The notes: generated by a model from the letters alone, not told the origin. DNA of 64,000 nt from Labia minor (GCA_963082975.1 OY720344.1:80960053-81024052); one strand, 5' to 3'. Positions 11,278-22,159 are shown, numbered from the stretch's first letter. Numbers and translations are program-made.

Positions 11278-12143
11278 AAGGGTGTTTCATAATGTACGCA
11301 GTTTTTAAAAATGCAATAAATCAGCCAAAATCGAAGCAAAATTCAAAATTTTTATTTAACTTCATTCAACATATACTTCGATTTAATAATGAAAACTGAT
11401 ATAGAGCATATGTCCACCTCCACTTTCTCTGCCGTCAGTCATCCAATCGTTGATATTAACGATAACTCTTTCGCAGACGACCCTGTCGATTGCGCCGATT
11501 ACCCGTTAAATTTTCATCTTCAGTTCGGTAATCGTTTGAGGTTTGTTCACGTAAACTTGTGACTTCGTCGTCCTCTTGCTGTCTAATCAAAATCCAATCA
11601 GCGAATCTTCGCCGTTTTGCATGATCTGCTGGTTTCAGCTCGTGTGTCCACTGAATCTTGTAGGGGTGCATATGAAGATCTTTTTTCAGTATTCGATGCA
11701 CCGAAGATGTTGACATACCCAGCTGTTGTGAACGACTGCGAAGCGACTTCACGGGGCTCACTTTCAATCACACTGTCTTGCACTACCGCAATGTTTTGTT
11801 GCGTTCGAACATTTCGGTTTTCTGGTTGCAACTGACCCAGATTCTTCGAATTTCTGTACCAACCTCAAAACTGTTGTTGCGGTCGGGGCATTGTTAAGTC
11901 CAAAGATCGCGCGATATTTACGGACAGTCTCTTCTTAGCACTCCCCGTTTTTGTAATGAGTTTTCACAATAAGAATTCGTTGCTCGATACTCAACCGCTC
12001 CATGGCTACAAAATGGAAAAACGACAAATGGTCTTCTAATCGGAGTGATAATAGATAACGAAAGTGGTAGGAACATTGCTGACAATCTTCACACAAAAGA
12101 ATCCCGCTCAATTAAAAAACTGCGTACTTTATGAAACACCCTT
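11278..12143 (-). mobile_element. Tc1/mariner-superfamily transposon, internally deleted
   Basis: The 866-bp element has matching ends: AAGGGTGTTTCATAA on the left and its inverse at the right (near 12129-12143). The match continues with one change into TGTACGCAGTTTTT and its partner. A TA dinucleotide flanks each side (11276-11277 and 12144-12145), as expected for this superfamily. Inside, on the minus strand, lie the two ends of a broken transposase gene. Most of the catalytic domain is missing, so this is a non-autonomous derivative. Confidence 0.85.
11383..12003 (-). pseudogene. Transposase remnant (IS630/Tc1/mariner type)
   Basis: The gene starts at 12003 with MERLSIEQRILIVKTHYKNG and continues with a helix-turn-helix region (TATTVLRLVQKFEESGSVAT), the layout of insect transposases of the DUF4817 type. 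An in-frame TAG follows NGEC, and at least one frameshift occurs. A second stretch holds SSVHRILKKDLHMHPYKIQ, the end of the DNA-binding half. Reading then leads into EDDEV and jumps to a C-terminal tail that contains PQTITELKMKI, a stop, RVIGAIDRVVCERVIVNIND and GGGHMLY. The DDE catalytic region between these parts is absent. The gene cannot make an active enzyme. Confidence 0.75.
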
Positions 12144-12630
12144 TATATAAATATTAATTAACCACTCGAAGGATTTTTTTTGAAATTTACACCATAGATA
12201 TCCTGTTTATTGACCGAAATGTTGATATTTTGTGAAAACAAAGATAAGTTATTTTTACCGACCGACGATGGGAAGGGAAGGTATTGTTATTTCTTATCTT
12301 CAGTTCTTACTGCTTATCCTTCTATATATTCTTCTAACAATTTTTGCTATATCTTTTATATAGGTATGTATCGTAGTTTCGAAAAGCGCCATAGGCGGTT
12401 GAAGTAGCTACTAAATATATTTATTATTATCCATATATTATAATATTATTGTTCACCGTGAAAATATTAAGTTACAATTTTCTTTCTTTGCTTAGTTTAA
12501 ATATATAAACTTTAATAATAATATTAAAATCTACAATAATAATAATTTCGAGCTTCAGTTTAAGGCACTCGAGATATCAATTTTCACAAGTATTACATGT
12601 TTTTATGAGTTTAAGATTTTTTTTTTGTTA
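12144..12630. other. AT-rich spacer with a family B 5' fragment
   Basis: Apart from the family B fragment at 12250-12290, nothing is recognised. Confidence 0.55.
12250..12290 (+). repeat. Family B repeat, 5' fragment (copy 3)
   Basis: TTTTTACCGACCGACGAT followed by GGAAGGGAAGGTATTGTT matches the first 40 bp of family B. The rest of the element is missing. Confidence 0.65.
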
Positions 12631-12644
12631 TTTTAGCTTTAGTA
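12631..12644. repeat. Target site duplication, left copy
   Basis: TTTTAGCTTTAGTA recurs exactly at 14022-14035 and brackets the truncated retrotransposon between them. Confidence 0.85.
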
Positions 12645-12751
12645 TTTAATTTATTTATTAATTTATTATCGATTCCACCCTTCCCCGTTTTGGGGTTTAG
12701 GGCTACAATTACCATAATTTATATACATAATTTACAGATATTATTTACACT

Positions 12752-12966
12752 ACAGATTTTATTTCAAATCACTTCCGTCTTTTTTGACTTCTCTTGCTCT
12801 CTTCTTTCTTTATTTCCCTCTCCCACACACACCACCATTCACACATCTTCTCATTTATGCCAGATTTCATTTTCCAATCTCTTCCGTCTTTTTTGACTTC
12901 TTGCTCTCTTCCTTCTTTATTTCCCCCTCCCACACACACCACCATTCACACATCTTCTCATTTATG
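12752..12966 (-). repeat. Tandem duplication over the retrotransposon 3' coding end
   Basis: Two copies with a period of about 109 bp (12752-12860 and 12861-12966) share the blocks CTTCCGTCTTTTTTGACTTC and CCACACACACCACCATTCAC. The downstream copy still translates as a near-copy of the ORF's last 30 residues (KMCEWWCVWEREIKKEES...) but lies beyond the stop codon. Confidence 0.8.
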
Positions 12967-14021
12967 CTCTCAGTCAACATTTTCAACCAATTCACATTCT
13001 GTCCACAATTTTCTCTCCACTCTCTCAAATTTTCACTCACTTCACTTCTCACTCTCTCACAGCTCATCACATGCTCCAAATTTTCTATTTCCCATCCACA
13101 CAATCTGCAAGACTCACATTCATACCAATCTTTCAATCCTTTTATCCCATTTCCCATTCTCATTCTTCCCCATGCAACTCTTCTGTTCCACCTTCTATCC
13201 GTTTCAAACCAGTATTCTTCTCTCAATGCTGTTTTCTTTAGGTGTTTGTATTCTTTGGAGTAGGACGAATTGTCGATTCTTCTCCAACGCTCTTGAACTT
13301 CTTGTTCCATTAGCTTTTGAAAACCATTCTCCGCAGCCCGTCTGATGGTCGTCATATCCCATTCACACATTATTCCTAATAAAATTTCTCCACTCCCCAT
13401 CTTGTCACACAAATTTTTTAGATGCTTCCCCCATTGTGTCGCCTCATTATTTTTTATTCCTCTTAATACTTCCCTCAGGCATATCTTTGGCCATCTATGT
13501 TCTTCCAATGAGTTCACTCTTAGTACATATTCTATTACTTTTTTGACTTGTAGAAGCCAAATGCTGTTCTGGCCCAGTTCGCTCTGCCAGATATAATGTG
13601 GAGTATTTTTTTCAAGGCCGAAACATATTTTTATATATCTGGCCTGAACTACCTCTAGTTGTTTGTTTTCCCTCAATCCCGTGATCTCAGCTCCATATGT
13701 CATGGTTGAACTCACTATAGAGTTGAAGGCCAACAGTTTCTTCTCTGCTGAACCACAATCTCTCATAATTGCCCCTAGCTTATTTACCAGAACTGTAGCT
13801 CTAGCTGCTTGTGTCTTTACGTGCATATTCATAGAGCCTATATTTGAAAAGACTATCCCAAGGTATCTAAAGTTTTTTACTTCTTCTATTTCCTTTTCAT
13901 TTAGGCATAATTTGGGATATTTTTTTCTTCTTCCTCTATTCCCAAAAATCATATATTTTGTCTTGTTTATATTTATCTCTAGATCATTCTCTCTAGCGTA
14001 GATCTCGAGGGATTTAGCCAT
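12867..14021 (-). CDS. C-terminal part of a non-LTR retrotransposon reverse transcriptase (truncated)
   Basis: The 384-codon frame is open throughout. It begins within the reverse transcriptase, after the catalytic YADD site. Residues 12-27 (NDLEININKTKYMIFG) and 51-59 (FRYLGIVFS) are the usual motifs after the active site. The thumb region follows, including TMTYGAEI near residue 106. Residues 305-321 form a zinc-finger-like CX2CX8HX3C as seen at the C-terminus of several non-LTR clades. The last residues are Lys/Glu-rich. The first ATG coincides with the truncation point, so it is not a true start. Similar thumb and C-terminal segments are common in hymenopteran endonuclease-reverse transcriptase genes. 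I do not assign a clade. Confidence 0.8.
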   Translation of the reverse strand: MAKSLEIYARENDLEININKTKYMIFGNRGRRKKYPKLCLNEKEIEEVKNFRYLGIVFSNIGSMNMHVKTQAARATVLVNKLGAIMRDCGSAEKKLLAFNSIVSSTMTYGAEITGLRENKQLEVVQARYIKICFGLEKNTPHYIWQSELGQNSIWLLQVKKVIEYVLRVNSLEEHRWPKICLREVLRGIKNNEATQWGKHLKNLCDKMGSGEILLGIMCEWDMTTIRRAAENGFQKLMEQEVQERWRRIDNSSYSKEYKHLKKTALREEYWFETDRRWNRRVAWGRMRMGNGIKGLKDWYECESCRLCGWEIENLEHVMSCERVRSEVSENLREWRENCGQNVNWLKMLTESINEKMCEWWCVWEGEIKKEESKKSKKTEEIGK

Positions 14022-14035
14022 TTTTAGCTTTAGTA
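14022..14035. repeat. Target site duplication, right copy
   Basis: TTTTAGCTTTAGTA, identical to 12631-12644. Confidence 0.85.
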
Positions 14036-14543
14036 AATTGTGAATAATAATTCACTATTAAATAAACAGCAGAGAATTGATCCATGCTTAACTGTGAAAA
14101 TAATTTCAAGATTAAATAAAATAAATAAATAAATGGAATATTTGGATATTAAACTTTACCAATATTTATTTTATCTTTGATTTAATATTTTTTTAATAAC
14201 TACTAGTATTCTTATATAACTTACTTTTGAAAAGTTCTTTTGGAGACAAAATTAAAAATATTATTGTTAATAAATATTTTAATTTCATTTCGGTATATGC
14301 TCTACATATAAAATGCATATAAATATGTAATTAATAAACATTTCAATTCATAATTTCAATGAAAAACATATAACCTCAAAATATTCTTAAATTGTGAATA
14401 TATTATAGAATAATATATAATTGGTAAATTTAAAACCTTTAAAAACGTTTATTACAATTAAATTATAAATTATTTAAAAATATCAATTTGTAGTTAAATT
14501 ATCAATTTCCGTACCGCATCTACCATATTCCTTTAACTGTATA
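14036..14543. other. AT-rich spacer
   Basis: Nothing recognised. Confidence 0.6.
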
Positions 14544-14640
14544 CAGTGGCGCAACCACGATTTGATCCTGGGGGTTTTTGACTAGCCTCTCCACCTTCAT
14601 TAGGCGGGGTCCCCCCCACCGCCTCTTCTGTGGCTACGTG
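14544..14640. mobile_element. Possible hAT-like MITE fragment
   Basis: It starts CAGTGGCGCAACCACG and ends GTGGCTACGTG, an eroded inverse of that start. The middle contains GGGGGTTTTT and a GC-rich CCCCCCCACCGCC block, the composition of many hAT MITEs. The right end is degraded and no target duplication is visible. Confidence 0.35.
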
Positions 14641-14779
14641 AAAAAACGAAATTCGATTTTAATATATATAAACAAATAAAAAATGTATCTTTTCAGTTGT
14701 GAGATTAACTATTTCTTTATTGTCTTCTTCGCTATTCCTATTAACATAATCTGCTGTTTCTGAAGGTCCAGCCTCACTA

Positions 14780-15035
14780 TCTAATTCTTAATAATCTCGG
14801 CCCGAGATAATTAAATTTAGAGACTTGTTCGATTCTTGAGTCGTTTAATAAGATTTTACATCTAGTGGGTCTTCTGGATATTGCCATACATTTCGTTTTA
14901 GGAATCGAGATTTCTAAGTTAAATTCTTTAATCCCAATGTTATTAATTATCAGGTCGGCAATAATTTTGGTGTAAAGTTTTTTTACAGAGCTTAATAGGC
15001 TGATTCCCCGGTAGTTTTTGGGGTCATTCTTGGAA
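14780..15035 (-). pseudogene. Reverse transcriptase fragment, internally deleted
   Basis: Read on the minus strand, it gives NDPKNYRGISLLSSVKKLY, the first fingers motif of a non-LTR reverse transcriptase. It then passes directly to IGIKEFNLEISIPKTKCMAI and, shortly after, SKFNYLG, the motifs that follow the catalytic site. The palm with its catalytic aspartates has been deleted. The matching upstream part of the same kind of gene lies at 15488-15665, with a Helitron fragment between them. Confidence 0.7.
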
Positions 15036-15045
15036 CAAACAAATT

Positions 15046-15504
15046 AGTGCAAATGATAACGATTGTCAGAATGAAGATTTTAATTTGGAGGATAATGAAG
15101 AGGTCCTTGTAGTAAACAACAACTATGCCGTAGAACACGATTCAATAAGAATAACAGCTCCTGGACAAAATAGTGAGCCAGTACCATGGCATTTAATAGA
15201 AGATTTGGAGGAGTTATCTTTTCCAAAGATATTTGCAGGACATTCATTTAATAATACCATCTCCTATAATGATCGAGCCAAATCAGAAGCCAGAAGGAGA
15301 GACCGTCGATTTTATGTACCAACTCGGATTTTATATATGACGAAAAAAAAATTAGAAAAAGCTTGTTTATCGAGCATAAATATCTGCTTAAGAAAAACCA
15401 GAAACAATAGCAGAATAAAAGCAGCTGATATATTAAAAAAAGAATTTGTAGATAACCTTGTGAAGTTTGATAATGGCTACAGATTCTTCGCCTTCTTATT
15501 TTGA
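15046..15504 (+). pseudogene. Helitron Rep/helicase N-terminal fragment
   Basis: An open stretch with no plausible ATG reads PGQNSEPVPWHLIEDLEELSFPKIFAG, then SEARRRDRRFYVPTRILYMTKKKLE and LRKTRNN..IKAADILKKEF. This is the arrangement of the Helitron-like N-terminal domain of Rep-helicase proteins: LSFPKIF, then a Tyr, then SE.RR.DRR and LYM..KK. The Rep catalytic region (HUH and paired tyrosines) and the helicase are absent. The frame ends at a stop just after it leaves Helitron-like sequence near 15487. It is a fragment that cannot transpose by itself, but it shows that Helitron-type elements have been present in this genome. Confidence 0.7.
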
Positions 15505-15665
15505 GTTGGTCGCATTGATATTGATCTTTCTAGTTCCGATAGCCTCTTTGCAACTATCGAGTATATTTGTGGATAGTTTCTTCCAGGCTTTATCTGTGGG
15601 AGTCGTTCTCTTAAATTGGGTTTGATTTGATCTTGTCTTTAAAACGTTTAGCGTACAAATACAAT
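15488..15665 (-). pseudogene. Non-LTR retrotransposon ORF2 fragment, linker before the RT domain
   Basis: The minus-strand frame reads TPTDKAWKKLSTNILDSCKEAIGT, a segment usually found between the endonuclease and the reverse transcriptase of endonuclease-RT elements. It has the same orientation as 14780-15035 and is in the correct order relative to it, so both probably derive from one insertion now separated by about 450 bp of Helitron sequence. Confidence 0.5.
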
Positions 15666-15994
15666 TTTTTTAATTTCTTATATTAAATTCTTTACGAAAA
15701 AATAAGCAATTTTTATTTTTGTTAAAATTTTTTTAAAATAAAATAAAATTATTTTTTATACTTTAAGTTATACTTTAAGAATTTTTTTTTTAAATAAAAA
15801 GAAGGATTATATTTTTTCTTTTCTATTTGTAATATAGTACATTATGTACTGCACATAAATAATATATAGCAATTTGAATTTTTTTTCTCTCCTGTGGGGG
15901 TGGGGGTTAAAACCAGAATTTTACTTTTATTTTTTTCCGTCCATCATTATATCATTTGCCACAGGGTCCTTGATTTATAAAGCAGTCGCTGTGG

Positions 15995-16112
15995 TCTACC
16001 CATAACAAGTGTTTCATGTCGTAGAGATGCACAGAGATCATGCGATTCCTTGTTATGAAATCCCTGTCATTTCTCAGTATTTATCCTTCTTCGGTCCATA
16101 AAACCTACTTTT
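15995..16112 (-). pseudogene. RTE-like 3' coding remnant (family R), fragment
   Basis: The sequence AGAGATGCACAGAGATCATGC and the following GGTCCATAAAAC correspond to the inner part of the copy at 31735-32090 (AGATGCATAGAGTTCATGC and TTTGGACCATC). On the minus strand YGPKKDK is readable, as in the copy at 22160. Frameshifts and stops interrupt it. Confidence 0.55.
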
Positions 16113-18959
16113 AAATACACTAAATCAATTTTCATCCCTTAAAGTCAAAAATTTCGTCACACTCCTATTTAATACAACTGACCAAATTATGGTTTTATAA
16201 ATTCAAATTTTGACATTTTAGGATAATATGATGAAATGAGCAATTAATTGCAGTTCTAACTTGGCTTCTCGAATATTATTTTTCTTAAGGATTATTGAAG
16301 TATTTTAATATATTTATTTTTGTTTCAATACACACATAATAGTCTTTTTTAAATCATCTGTGGAATTTGATTATTTTATTTTTCTATTGTTGTAAACACA
16401 AAAATAATATATAGAGATATTTTTTATTGTTTTGTAGGAATTTTTTTTTATTAAGTGGAAACACACGATTTTTACTTTTATTAAATAAACATCTTGATTT
16501 TATTATTAATAATATATAAAAATACATAGAATTTTTAAACAAATTTTTTTTTTAAATTTTTATTCCAAAAATTCTTAAACCGACTTATAACCTTCATATT
16601 AATCTTCAATTTATAATTTAAAGGCATCTAATTTATAAATAAATATTTACCTCTATAATTAATGGTATAAATTTTCTTGCTTTAAATATAAATAGACATG
16701 CAATCTTCAACTTTGGGTAAACTTCAAAAAGTTGTTTTTTTTTTGTTTAATTAAATATTATTTATAATTAAACTAATTGAATAGAGATATATAATTTGAT
16801 CTATTTATTATATGTATATATAAACAAACACAAATTTAACTGGAAAAGTTTTTACAGTCACGATTCTCCTAACAAAAATAGACAGACATACAGGCATTTG
16901 CTAAAAAAAATAAAATGCTTAAGTAGAAATAGATTAAATGTTTCTCTTTCAATTATAATAGAATTTCAGATTTCTCTATTAATTTTATTAAGAAATATTT
17001 ACTTTATATGCTATGTACTTATAATGTTTTTATCAATTCGCTTCATGTCTGTCTGTCTGTTTATTCGCTCTTATGACAAATTGAAATCGATTTTTCATCA
17101 ACTTTAAATTGAGATAGACTTTTTAAAATTTTTATAGATATTTCAATGGATCCCTAGAATGTATGGAAGAAATATAATTGAATTATAATTACTTAATTGT
17201 AATGTAATCTGCGATTAATTGCCTTTAGTATTTGAATTTTGATTCACGCCATCTGACGGATAAATATTGAGTTGGTTTTGTTTTGAAAAAAATTCAAAAT
17301 AATTTATAACATTAAAAAATAAATTTTTAATTAATCTAATAATTATAATAAATATTTTAAAACCATTACTTCAATAATACCATTTACTTAATATAATTAT
17401 AATCATTTTTTTTGTTTTATTCTTTGTGAAAATTATTGAGCATGTTAAAAATTATTGTTATTATTTATATAATATTAAAGGAATATCAGCACTTAATGCT
17501 ATTAGAGATTAATTTTATTTTCACAATTTCATTCATTTAATAAAAATCACGCTCATATTTTCGGGGCACAGCAAAACAAACAATTAATATTATTAACAAA
17601 TTAATTATCTTATTAAAGGCTTTTCTTAAATTTGGAAATAATTAAGAATATAGTGCCCAAGATCCAAGTGCCTTTTTATCCTTACTCACACACAGAATAA
17701 AGATTATTATTTTTTTCAACTTTACTGATAATTAAAATATAAATTAAGCTAAATGAAATTCTAAAGTTCTAAATTCTTATTTTCTACTTTCATTTATTGA
17801 ATGAATCTTATTTAATTTTAAAAAAAATTAAACATTCATATCTTGAAAAAATAATATTATGAAGTAATTTGGAAATATTTTATTTAATGAAAATAATACA
17901 AAATACCAACTAATCATGTCTGAAGATACAAATGTTTTATTTTAAATTATATTATTATATAAACTATGAAATGTAATTTAAACAATAAAAATGCAAAGAA
18001 AACATAATATTAATAATCATTATTATAAAGCAGGTGCAATTAAAATCAAGAAATAGAATCTGGTACAAATTGATAAATTGATAAATTCTTAAGACTAATT
18101 GAACTTGACAATTCGGCTGAGCAAGATTATAATCGCTTAACTATTATTTTATATCACTCTATATATTTATTTATAAAACAAAGTTCATTTTTAAATTTGA
18201 TTTGTGTATGGTGTATGGTATACGAACTTTTATCTTGTAAATTATATCTAATTTATTTATACTTTTTGTAAATTGAATAATTATAATATGTGAGAAGACT
18301 GATATATTTTTCCCTTCTCATTTATCTTTTTATTTTTACTTTGTATATAAGTAGAATTTTGAAAAATATATTAAATTAATGTAACGAGAGAGAGAGAAAA
18401 TAATTGGATTAAATGTCTTTTTTAATATCATTTTATTTTTTTTTGGAAATTAATATATATATATGTATATAAGTTAGTTGAAAAGAGTGTGATGGTATAT
18501 GTTAATATAACATTTCATTTAAATATTAAGAGTATACCAAATTCCTATTTCTTTTTAAATATAATTATATATATAATTTTACTGATCTATGATCTATGGT
18601 ATGAAAATTACTATTTTATTAATATTAAGTATGCAAAAAAGAAGTGAAAAAATACTTTATTAACTGATTAATCAAATCCATTTTCGCGCGGATTTGTCTT
18701 CTTTAAAATAAAATCATCCCTGATAAGAAAAAAAAATGAAATTCTTTTAATGAGTGAACGACTTGAAATGAGGGTAGAAAATGTTTTCAAGCCCATTCAA
18801 AAATGATATTTGTTTAAACAAATAAAGATAAAATAAAAAGAAAGAAAAGTGTGGGATCTTTTTTCTTTTGGGGTGTTGTAGTTGGGGATTGTGGTATTTT
18901 TTTATTGCTTAATTTGTAAATTGACAACCAAATTGGGGTTTGTTGTTTGAAAGTTGGTC
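16113..18959. other. Long AT-rich stretch without recognised features
   Basis: About 2.8 kb of very AT-rich sequence with scattered TA repeats. The longest open frame (16796-17107) is low-complexity and is not supported as a gene. The part at 18840-18960 is G/T-rich on the plus strand and leads into the GA tract. Confidence 0.55.
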
Positions 18960-18994
18960 AAGTCCCAGGGTTAGTTGCTTGCTTGCTGGCTTGT

Positions 18995-19022
<28 letters not shown>
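18995..19022 (+). repeat. (GA)n microsatellite
   Basis: A 28-bp GA run followed by a GA-rich zone to about 19070. GA tracts are binding sites for GAGA-type factors in insect promoters, but no transcription unit can be shown here. Confidence 0.85.
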
Positions 19023-19025
<3 letters not shown>

Positions 19026-19070
19026 GGCAGGAGAGCAGGAGAGAGAAGGGCTTATAAGAGAGAAGGGCGC

Positions 19071-19200
19071 TTGGCACGGGGCCCAAAAGTGCGCCCCCGA
19101 TCGATACGGGCTCCAGCTTCTAGGCTGGGGCTCAGGCCTTTGGCCCCTTGGCCCAATGTGCCCCTGCCCAAAACTTGCTATTCTTTGGAAGGGCCCTTTT
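19071..19200. mobile_element. GC-rich patch, possible hAT MITE remnant
   Basis: In a very AT-rich region, this patch carries GGCACGGGGCCCAAAAGTGC and, in inverse sense, CAGGGGCACATTGGGCCAAG. Ends of the form (CAG)GGGC(A/G)CAnTTTGGGCC are common in hAT-derived MITEs. I cannot define both termini or a duplication. An alternative is a GC-rich regulatory element next to the GA tract. Confidence 0.3.
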
Positions 19201-20012
19201 TAGAATCTTGATCTATCGCTAAGAAAATAGACAGAGATACAAACCCTCTCCATCATCGGTCATTGTTTATAATTAAATTCAAATTTAACAAATAAATATT
19301 TATATCTTTCCTCTCTAAATGAGTTAATAAAGAAATAACATTTTCTTTCAAGATAGAAATTAAATAACTACATTCTCTAACAATAATCTAATTATCTATC
19401 AATATCAATAAAATTTTGTATATACAATTGATTGAAAGATGAAAGATCGATGAAAAGTTTATTTATGAGAAAACTAATTGAAAATTGTCCAATTAGTGAG
19501 TATACGAGGGAATTAAAAAATATTAGGAATTGGATAAAATTTGTTGGAGATAGAATAGGAGGAATGTTGTTGCACCAGAGAACTCTCAAGACAGATAGAT
19601 AAAATTTTTTGATATTATAATCACATAATGAACATTTTTATAATCTTTTTTTATTTGAAAAAAAATGAGCTTGCATTAAAAGAATTTAAAAATAACGATT
19701 ACCACTCACAATATAATTAATGATAACTATATTTATTTTTAAAATGCTTATTAGGAAAAAACATCACAACTGGGGGAATTGAAATTTAATTTTACTCAAA
19801 ATATTCCTAAAAATATAATAATATATTGAAGTTCGAACAAATGGAGTAGAAATTCAGAACTTTACTCAATTACTTCCATATACCTAATCATCATCAGAAA
19901 TTTATTTTTTTCATCGTGAAACTTAAATTAATATAACAATAATATTTATATGTATATAAATAACTAAATAGTTTTTGGGATATTCCAATTCACCCGGCCT
20001 ACCTATATATAC
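19201..20012. other. AT-rich spacer
   Basis: No gene or repeat recognised. Confidence 0.55.
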
Positions 20013-21233
20013 GCGAGACCTGGGAGACTCTGGACGATAGGAGACAAAGAACAAACCGATTTTCACGACCTCTCTTGCATTTTAGAGCTAAAATAATTTT
20101 GTCATATGGCTTTTGCGATGAATGTTCCAAATTGTGTAAAAGATCGAGATTCATAAAAACTTTCGAAGAAAATTCCAACAAAACAGAATTTTGCTTCTTT
20201 TCTGTTAGGTACGTATAAAGGGATAATTAAAAACGTATTATTTATTTATATTCTACATCTTGTTACAGTACAAGGTTGATGTATAAACTAGTTTTTAGCA
20301 GTGTTTCAGCAGGTGTTTTACATACTCCTTTAACTTGAGTTTATTTTTTATCAATAAACGGGGCCTGAGAAGACCTTGGACGCTTGTCCAAAGTCTCCCC
20401 TTGTCGCTTTGCTTTGCTGTATTGTAAATTTTGTATTTTTATCTATTACATATTTATATTCAAAATTTATATTTATAATCATTTTTTTTTTGTAATGGCA
20501 CATGTCCCCAGCAGGTAAAATTGGTTAACTTCTTTGGAGAGGGAAGGAGTCATAAATAAACAAGTCATTAACAATTCTCAATTGGAAATGTATTTCTTTA
20601 TGAATTTGTTTGCATAAAATGAGGAATTTATGGAAAACACTTACGAAATATAATTACCCACCTTCTTAAAACAGTTATTTTTGAAAAAAAATTGGCCATA
20701 CAAACCCAACCCTCTGAGAGAGCGTGAGTTCAAAAAAAATGACATCCTCTTCTTAAGAAATAAGAAGCAGACTTAGTAACGAACAAATGAAATCTTCTTC
20801 AGGGTGGCATGAAAGGTGAAATGTGGAGAAATAACATATTTTATTCCGGATTGAGCCGACAGTCGTACTAGGAACTTCTCTACATATAGTTCGAAGAGAA
20901 CTGGTTGTCTACAACCTGCAAGGAATGATGAACTTGCTCTGGAACAAACGCTGACCATCTAAAGTTCAAATTAGTGTTAATTATGCTGTCTATAAGTTTA
21001 AATTTTCTTTAAAATGTATATATCCAAAATTTCTCTAATCCCTCTACACAGGGAGACATTTTCCCGTTTAAAATGCAAGAAACTGGACTTCAGCGACAAA
21101 CCGGTTTTCCTAGAGACTTTTAAAACCTTAATTTTCAGGCTGCCTAATGACATCTTGAGAAATGATAGAGTACTTATAGTGACTTAGAAAAAATCGAAAT
21201 ACAAAATGTGTCTAGAGTCTCCCCGGTCTCCCC
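20013..21233. mobile_element. Candidate 1.2 kb inverted-repeat transposon of unknown superfamily
   Basis: The left end GAGACCTGGGAGACTCTGGAC (20015-20035) is matched in inverse orientation at the right end, where the minus strand reads GAGACCGGGGAGACTCTAGAC (21210-21230): 19 of 21 positions agree. AT-rich sequence lies outside both. The motif recurs in the middle as a palindrome, AGACCTTGGAC-GCTT-GTCCAAAGTCT (20371-20396). The interior is less AT-rich than the flanks but has no recognisable protein. The palindrome may mark the junction of two related elements lying head to tail. Confidence 0.45.
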
Positions 21234-22159
21234 TATAATATATGAGATTTGAATCTTGACATTTGGCGCCTATTTTGACTCCATTTTCAAAATAAATTTG
21301 TGTGACCAAGAGACTGCGTTTGCCAACAAATGTCGAGCCCCAAATCTCATAATAAAACGTGCAAATAACCCGAAAGAATTTTTATAATAAAAAGCTTTTA
21401 TGAAAACACATAAATAAATACCTATATATATATATTATATTCACATTTATTGAAATAATATGTTTAATTATTAAATTTTCAAATTCACTGTATCTGATAT
21501 TGAGGCAAGAAGAACTTTGGTCCTAGTTGCAAAATCAATTTCTTATGTTTTTATAAAATTTGCTGAGTAAATATTATAATTTGTTTATAAATTCATCAAA
21601 TACATATTTTATTCTTATATTTAGTATTTGCGATGCTCTAAATTTCACTAAACTTTTAAAAATATTGAATTAATTTATTACATTACAAATTTTAATCAAG
21701 AACATTGAATTTATTACCAGTGTTATTCTTAACTTAAATGCAAAGACCCCTTAATTGTATTCAACCAAGTCTCTATCCTCTTTCAATATCATAAATATTC
21801 AATTTGTTGATTGCTTCAAATCATCTTCATCAGATGGAATTTGTTCTCAAGATAAACGAGTCCCGCTGAATAAAATTTTAATAACAAATTATTATTGAAT
21901 TTACATTTCTCCTTATTAAAAACAGCAACATTCTGAATAGAGAACATTCTCTTATTTCATAAAAATTTCATACAAATGGTTTAAATTTTTATTTGTTTTC
22001 TTTTAGATTTTCTATTTATTTTAAACCTGCTTTTTCAAAATATTAGAAAATAAATGGTTGTTTTTAAGTTATATAACTATGGAAGAGGATTTTACTTAAA
22101 AATATATATAACGTTCATAAACAAAACTATAAGTATAAGTTTTTTGTTTATGATAATAA
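21234..22159. other. AT-rich spacer
   Basis: The first 130 bp (to about 21360) are less AT-rich and may belong to the preceding element. Nothing else is recognised. Confidence 0.5.

Larger units (their letters stand above)
12645..14021 (-). mobile_element. 5'-truncated non-LTR retrotransposon with exact target duplication
   Basis: The element runs on the minus strand. Its truncated 5' end is at 14021. Its 3' end at 12645 is an A/T-rich tail of AATA and ATTAA units that follows a short untranslated region. Exact 14-bp duplications flank it. Only the C-terminal part of the polyprotein is present. 5' truncation with a target duplication is the normal outcome of target-primed reverse transcription. 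Confidence 0.85.

Noticed and set aside
12784-13345. Two long plus-strand open frames (159 and 183 codons)
   Set aside because: They are shadows of the minus-strand reverse transcriptase fragment and its duplicated 3' end; the peptides are Ser/His/Phe/Leu-rich.
13345-14001. Plus-strand open frames opposite the retrotransposon ORF
   Set aside because: Antisense shadows of the coding frame at 12867-14021.
16796-17107. 103-codon frame as a possible membrane protein gene
   Set aside because: The amino acid composition follows the AT-rich DNA (Ile, Lys, Asn, Phe, Leu) and there is no motif, splice context or repeat copy.
18975-19211. 78-codon frame over the GA tract
   Set aside because: Its start is a poly(Glu-Arg) run from the microsatellite and the rest lies in the GC-rich patch; no domain.
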